From contig DMMB01000087.1 of NCBI GenBank assembly GCA_003453215.1, positions 2,988 through 11,837 of the forward strand: a stretch of 8,850 nt of DNA. Direction: 5' to 3'. Position numbers and translations under genes: made by a program. This document shows positions 5,509 to 8,850 of the stretch, one piece after another. Each line of letters starts with the position of its first letter. Within the stretch, counting starts at the first letter, position 1. Source of the DNA: Oscillospiraceae bacterium (GTDB taxonomy: Bacteria > Bacillota > Clostridia > Oscillospirales > Ruminococcaceae). Below the pieces are notes generated by a model that saw nothing but the letters and a program-made list of their open reading frames with translations, was not told where the DNA came from and did no database searches.

Positions 5509-7404
5509 TCACTCCTCCTCGGTGTTGGTGGATTCCAGTATCATGCAGCTGAGCGGCAGCACATCCAGAGTAATGCTTTGTGCCCACTGGCCCAGCGGTT
5601 GTTCCTCGCTGCAGTACCGCGTTTCCCGGTCAAATCCTGCGCCGCCGTACTGTTCTTCTTCGCTGCACAGGGCCACCCGGTAGGTACCGGCCTCCGGCAC
5701 GCCCATGCGGTAATTTTCCCACCGGCTGGCGGCAAAGTTGCACAGCACCAGCGATTTCTTGCCTTTTTCATCGGCGCGGTAATAGGTGATGACGCTGCGG
5801 GTGTTATCATCGGCATTCAGCCAGTGGAACCCCTCCCAATTATCCTCCACCTGCCACAGGGCGGGGTGGGACAGATAATAATGGTTCAGCGCCCGGATAT
5901 AATCCTTTGTTTTGCGGTGGCTGTCGTAATCCAGCAGCATCCAGTCCAGCTGTTTGTGGTAGTCCCATTCAATAAACTGGCCGAACTCACAGCCCATAAA
6001 GAGCAGCTTTTTGCCGGGGTGGGTCATCATATAGCCCATAAAGGTGCGCAGCCCTGCAAATTTCTGGTTATAGTCCCCGGGCATTTTATTCAGCAGTGAA
6101 CCTTTGCCATGCACTACCTCATCGTGAGAAATGGGCAGGACAAAGTTTTCGCTGAAGGCATACATCATGCTGAAGGTGAGCTTATCGTGATTGTAGCTGC
6201 GGAAGTAGGGATCGAGTGAGGTGTAAAACAGCGTATCGTTCATCCAGCCCATATTCCACTTAAAGTTGAAGCCCAGCCCCCCGATTTCCGGCGGGCGGGT
6301 GACCAGCGGCCATGCGGTGGATTCTTCCGCGATCATCAAAAAGCCCTGGTGTTCGCTCAGTAGGGAGCTGTTAAGCTTACGCAGAAACGCCACTGCTTCC
6401 AGGTTTTCCCGGCCGCCATTGATATTCGGGCGCCATTCGCCCTCCTGCCGGCCGTAATCCAAGTACAGCATACTGGCCACTGCATCTACCCTTATGCCAT
6501 CGATGTGGTATGTATGCGCCCAGAAGTTCGCACTGGAAATAAGGAAGCTCTGTACCTCGGTACGACCAAAATCAAAGACCCGGGTGCCCCAGTCCTTGTG
6601 CTCCCACTTGGCGGGGTCGCTGTACTCGTAGCAGCACTCGCCATCGTATTCATACAGGCCAAATTCATCTTTGGGGAAATGCGCCGGCACCCAATCCATA
6701 ATAACGCCGATGCCGGCCTCGTGCAGGGCATCCACCAGCGCCATAAAATCGTGCGGGGTGCCATAGCGGCTGCTGGGGGCGTAGTAGCCCGTCACCTGGT
6801 AGCCCCAGGAACCATCATAGGGGTGTTCGGTGGGGGGCAGCAGTTCCACATGGGTGTAGCCCATTTCCGTCAGGTAGGTGGGCAGTTCTTCCGCTAATTG
6901 CAGGTAGGAGTAATAGTTCCCATCGGCATTGCGCCGCCAGGAGCCGATATGCAGCTCATAAATATTCACCGGCAGACTGCGGGCATCCTGTGTGGCCCGC
7001 TCCGCCAGCCATTCGGCATCGTGCCAGCGGTAGCCCGCCAACCGGTAGATCTTACTGGCATTTTCCGGCGGGGTCTGGGTGTGGAACGCGAAGGGATCCG
7101 CTTTGTACAGCGTGCGTCCATCTGCCGTGGTAATCTGGTATTTGTAGCAGTCGTAGTCATGGGTCAGTTCCACCGTGGCACCCCACAGCCCCTGCTCATT
7201 CAGGCGGGTCATGGGGTGGGCGGCCGCGTCCCAGCCATTAAAATCCCCTACCACACTGATGGCTGCCGCGTGCGGCGCCCAGGTGCAGAAAGAGGTCTTT
7301 CCGTTCTGCTGCCGGTGGGCCCCCAGCAGTTCCCATGCGTGTGCATTGGTGCCCTGGTGGAACAGATAAACCGGCATTTCCTTCGATTTGGTGATCCTGT
7401 TCAT
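5509..7404 (-). CDS. glgB: 1,4-alpha-glucan branching enzyme (GH13)
   Basis: This 631-residue enzyme cleaves alpha-1,4-glucan chains and re-attaches them as alpha-1,6 branches. An N-terminal CBM48-like domain (about 20-110, with VVGDFNGWDA) is followed by a GH13 barrel. Region I is DWVPAHF (237-243), region II GIRVDAVA with nucleophile D307, region III MIAEEST with acid/base E360, and region IV ISHDEVVHGKGS with D428. An all-beta C-terminal domain ends near residue 622. ATG 7404 is preferred although GGAG lies 14 nt upstream, a little far. The frame stays open 24 codons further up to an ATG at 7476, but that start coincides with the predicted transcription start and has no ribosome site. Between GGAG and ATG lies ATG CAA AGA CCA TGA, a possible 4-codon leader whose stop overlaps the glgB start. 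First gene of the operon. Confidence 0.95.
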   Translation of the reverse strand: MNRITKSKEMPVYLFHQGTNAHAWELLGAHRQQNGKTSFCTWAPHAAAISVVGDFNGWDAAAHPMTRLNEQGLWGATVELTHDYDCYKYQITTADGRTLYKADPFAFHTQTPPENASKIYRLAGYRWHDAEWLAERATQDARSLPVNIYELHIGSWRRNADGNYYSYLQLAEELPTYLTEMGYTHVELLPPTEHPYDGSWGYQVTGYYAPSSRYGTPHDFMALVDALHEAGIGVIMDWVPAHFPKDEFGLYEYDGECCYEYSDPAKWEHKDWGTRVFDFGRTEVQSFLISSANFWAHTYHIDGIRVDAVASMLYLDYGRQEGEWRPNINGGRENLEAVAFLRKLNSSLLSEHQGFLMIAEESTAWPLVTRPPEIGGLGFNFKWNMGWMNDTLFYTSLDPYFRSYNHDKLTFSMMYAFSENFVLPISHDEVVHGKGSLLNKMPGDYNQKFAGLRTFMGYMMTHPGKKLLFMGCEFGQFIEWDYHKQLDWMLLDYDSHRKTKDYIRALNHYYLSHPALWQVEDNWEGFHWLNADDNTRSVITYYRADEKGKKSLVLCNFAASRWENYRMGVPEAGTYRVALCSEEEQYGGAGFDRETRYCSEEQPLGQWAQSITLDVLPLSCMILESTNTEEE

Positions 7405-7481
7405 GGTCTTTGCATCGTCTCCTTTTTTCAAGGGATTACAGCTATCGGGCCGAGGAAAATTCCCCTTTTTACCCACATTCT

Positions 7482-7510
7482 ATTATAACATTCCTACCCA
7501 AAGTGGGCAA
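7482..7510 (-). promoter_or_regulatory. Promoter of the glgBCDA operon
   Basis: On the minus strand TTGCCC (7505-7510), a 17-nt spacer ending in TGT (extended -10), and a perfect TATAAT (7482-7487). Transcription should start near 7475, giving a leader of about 70 nt before glgB. The 268-bp gap between glgB and the PHP gene holds divergent promoters, so both could respond to the same regulator, but no operator is evident. Confidence 0.82.
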
Positions 7511-7608
7511 GTAATTTACACCCCGCTTTGTTCATTTTTACAGATATCATACATTTTTCCACCGTTTTGGTACAATTTGATGAACCACTGCCAAAAGCCA
7601 CCGGCGAC

Positions 7609-7637
7609 TTGCCATTTGCCGGCCAAAATGTTACTAT
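7609..7637 (+). promoter_or_regulatory. Promoter of the PHP-domain gene
   Basis: TTGCCA (7609-7614), a 17-nt spacer ending in TGT (extended -10), and TACTAT (7632-7637), 35 nt before the start codon. A second extended -10, TGG-TACAAT, lies at 7568-7576 with no good -35. Confidence 0.7.
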
Positions 7638-7672
7638 AAAACAAACTGATTTTACTAAGGAGAACGCCGACC

Positions 7673-8518
7673 ATGTTTGTCGATTTACATATTCACAGTT
7701 ATTTTTCCGATGGCGCCCAGACCCCGGAACAGGCTGCGCTGGCCTGCCGAGACAGCGGCGTAGGGCTGGCGGCCCTGTGCGACCACAATAGCTGGCTGGG
7801 CTGTGAGCGCTTTGCGGCCGCCTGCAGTGATCTGGGGGTAATGACGATCCGCGGGGCGGAATTTGACTGCCGCTGGCAGGGGTACCACCTGCATATTTTG
7901 GGATATGGCTTTACCCCCACGCCGCAACTGGCCGCGCTGGCCCACCGCAGCCGAGAGCTTCTGCTGCAAATGAGCGTGGATCTCATCAAAAAGATGGCGC
8001 CGGAGTACCCGCAGCTGAGCGAAGAAGAATACCGGAACTACCGCTACGATTCGCTAAAAGGCGGTTGGGCTGGGCTGCACTATCTGCTGGAAAAAGGCGT
8101 GACCCAAACCCTGAGCGAAGGAATGCCCCTGTATGCCCGCTATGGGCTGGATTATACCGCCTATCCCTTTCCGCAGGCTGAGGAAATTATCGCCGCCATA
8201 AAGGAGGCCGGCGGCGTGCCGGTACTGGCCCACCCCTGCAATTATTTTTCCGGGCTGGAACTCGCCAGTTTATACACCATTTATAATGAACTGTGTGCGC
8301 TGGGATTGGGCGGAATCGAAACATATTATCCCACGCAGTCCAAAATTTTTGCGGCGCAGACGGCGCTGTTCTGCGAGAAGAAAGGGATGCTTATCACCAG
8401 CGGAAGCGATGATCATGGGCTTTTTGCCCATACGACCAGCTGGCAGCAGTACCGCATCGGCTGCCTGATGATGGAGCCGCACCGGCTGCGGTTGGGAAAT
8501 TTGGCGCCGGAACCGTAA
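7673..8518 (+). CDS. PHP-domain metal-dependent phosphoesterase (COG0613/TrpH-like)
   Basis: This 281-residue protein belongs to the PHP family, whose members use two or three metal ions to hydrolyse phosphoesters such as nucleotide phosphates or RNA ends. Metal-ligand motifs appear in the family order: DLHIHS (H6, H8), SDG with D13, CDHNS (D37, H38), GAEFD with E63, YHLHILGYG (H72/H74), VLAHPCN (H187), GIETYYP (E216), and SGSDDHG (D246/D247, H248). The length fits a stand-alone COG0613 protein with an insertion between about 85 and 165. AAGGAG (7657-7662) lies 10 nt before the ATG. It has no signal peptide, so it is cytoplasmic. It is transcribed away from glgB as a single gene ending in a terminator. 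The substrate is not predictable; relatives act on 3',5'-nucleoside bisphosphates or degrade short RNA from the 5' end. Confidence 0.88.
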   Translation: MFVDLHIHSYFSDGAQTPEQAALACRDSGVGLAALCDHNSWLGCERFAAACSDLGVMTIRGAEFDCRWQGYHLHILGYGFTPTPQLAALAHRSRELLLQMSVDLIKKMAPEYPQLSEEEYRNYRYDSLKGGWAGLHYLLEKGVTQTLSEGMPLYARYGLDYTAYPFPQAEEIIAAIKEAGGVPVLAHPCNYFSGLELASLYTIYNELCALGLGGIETYYPTQSKIFAAQTALFCEKKGMLITSGSDDHGLFAHTTSWQQYRIGCLMMEPHRLRLGNLAPEP

Positions 8519-8560
8519 GCGAAAATTTACACCAATTCTACACCATTTGCGAAAAAAATT

Positions 8561-8593
8561 CTCCGGGCGCTCATCGCTCGGAGGATATTTTTT
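8561..8593. terminator. Bidirectional intrinsic terminator between the PHP gene and the small ORF
   Basis: CTCCGGGCG (8561-8569) pairs with CGCTCGGAG (8575-8583) in a 9-bp stem with one G-T pair and a 5-nt loop. Six T follow on the plus strand (8588-8593), and seven A precede it (8552-8558), which are the T-run for the minus strand. It serves both convergent genes. Confidence 0.88.
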
Positions 8594-8693
8594 CCTGCTC
8601 TTCTACGCCATAAAAGATGAAATCATCCACGTCGCCGATGACGGAAAACCAGTTTTCTCCATAATCATATATATTTGTGTTATTTTCTGCCAT
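8571..8693 (-). CDS. Small acidic protein, 40 aa, unknown function
   Basis: ATG 8693 is preceded by AAAGGAG with a 7-nt gap, one of the best ribosome sites in the window. The product begins MAENNTNIYDYGENWF, continues SVIGDVDDFIFYG and ends EEQEKISSER. It is clearly acidic (about 12 Asp/Glu against 3 Lys/Arg), rich in aromatic residues (3 Tyr, 3 Phe, 1 Trp), and has no signal peptide or membrane segment. The last codons form one arm of the terminator at 8561-8583 and the TGA lies at the edge of its loop, so gene and terminator fit together as a unit. A TAGAAT -10-like hexamer at 8728-8733 would give a ~28-nt leader, but its -35 is poor. I recognise no family. Arguments for a real gene are the ribosome site and the terminator; its shortness is the argument against. 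Confidence 0.6.
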   Translation of the reverse strand: MAENNTNIYDYGENWFSVIGDVDDFIFYGVEEQEKISSER

Positions 8694-8764
8694 GATGATG
8701 CTCCTTTGTGCAAAGATTAACTTCCTTATTCTATGCAAATCCATGCCAAAAGATGCCCGGAAAA

Positions 8765-8793
8765 CATTGTGATTTTAGGAGGAAATCACAATG
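8765..8793 (+). promoter_or_regulatory. Hairpin presenting the ribosome site of the right secreted-protein gene
   Basis: CATTGTGATTT (8765-8775) and AAATCACAATG (8783-8793) form a perfect 11-bp inverted repeat with TAGGAGG as the 7-nt loop. The Shine-Dalgarno sequence would be exposed in the loop while the ATG is in the stem. The left copy of this leader has only the right-hand arm. No convincing promoter is seen in 8694-8764. Confidence 0.6.
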
Positions 8794-8850
8794 AAAAAAG
8801 TACTCGCACTGGTACTGGCTGTCATCATGGTTTGCACCATGGCTATGGCT
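8772..8850 (+). repeat. Inverted repeat, right copy: ribosome site plus signal-peptide cassette
   Basis: Identical to the reverse complement of 952-1030 over all 79 bases up to the window edge. The repeat may continue outside. Confidence 0.92.
8791..8850 (+). CDS. Secreted protein, N-terminal fragment (signal peptide only)
   Basis: Twenty codons are visible, encoding exactly the same signal peptide (MKKVLALVLAVIMV...) as the left-edge gene with no synonymous change. AGGAGG lies 8 nt upstream (8777-8782). The mature protein is outside the window, so whether this is a full paralogue of the left gene or a different protein behind the same export signal cannot be told. Confidence 0.85.
   Translation, partial: MKKVLALVLAVIMVCTMAMA

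Noticed and set aside
5113..6099. A 328-codon open frame on the plus strand opposite glgC and glgB
   Set aside because: Antisense shadow with low-complexity composition and no ribosome site; the glgB/glgC junction on the other strand explains the sequence.
8730..8749. Sigma-54-like promoter (TGGCAT...TTGCAT) on the minus strand before the 40-aa ORF
   Set aside because: The GG and GC elements are separated by 9 nt instead of the required 10.

Overview
The window looks like chromosomal DNA of a low-to-mid-GC gut Firmicute (class Clostridia, probably Ruminococcaceae/Oscillospiraceae). This rests on the strong AGGAGG-type ribosome sites, the glgB-C-D-A gene order with the Firmicutes-specific GlgD, a Hol-Tox-like peptide, and secreted proteins with a short clostridial-type signal peptide. 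The species cannot be named from the sequence alone. I see no tRNA, rRNA, CRISPR array, transposase or phage gene.

Layout. (1) Positions 1-1011, minus strand: most of a large, apparently highly expressed secreted protein, cut by the left edge, with a good promoter and a 5'UTR hairpin. (2) Positions about 1255-1660: a compact, probably undescribed type I toxin-antitoxin-like locus. Two tandem plus-strand small-RNA genes, each with its own promoter and intrinsic terminator, converge on a 26-residue hydrophobic Hol-Tox-like peptide gene on the minus strand. The second RNA and the toxin mRNA share one bidirectional terminator and so overlap at their 3' ends, as in TxpA/RatA. Unexpectedly, the RNAs and the toxin mRNA also share a related promoter/leader in the same sense. 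(3) Positions 1663-7510: a complete glycogen-synthesis operon on the minus strand, transcribed glgB, glgC, glgD, glgA, with a clear promoter and a terminator. (4) Positions 7609-8593: a divergently transcribed PHP-domain phosphoesterase with its own promoter and a bidirectional terminator. (5) Positions 8571-8693, minus strand: a 40-residue acidic small ORF with an excellent ribosome site, ending inside that terminator. (6) Positions 8765-8850: the start of another secreted protein whose signal-peptide DNA and ribosome site are identical, over 79 bases, to those of the left-edge gene in inverted orientation.

How it works together. GlgC with GlgD makes ADP-glucose from glucose-1-phosphate and ATP, GlgA extends alpha-1,4 chains, and GlgB adds alpha-1,6 branches. 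No glycogen phosphorylase is present in the window. The toxin-like module is independent of the operon but sits directly after its terminator, and the toxin promoter overlaps the operon terminator. The two secreted-protein genes point outward from the block, so everything between them is bracketed by an inverted repeat of at least 79 bp.
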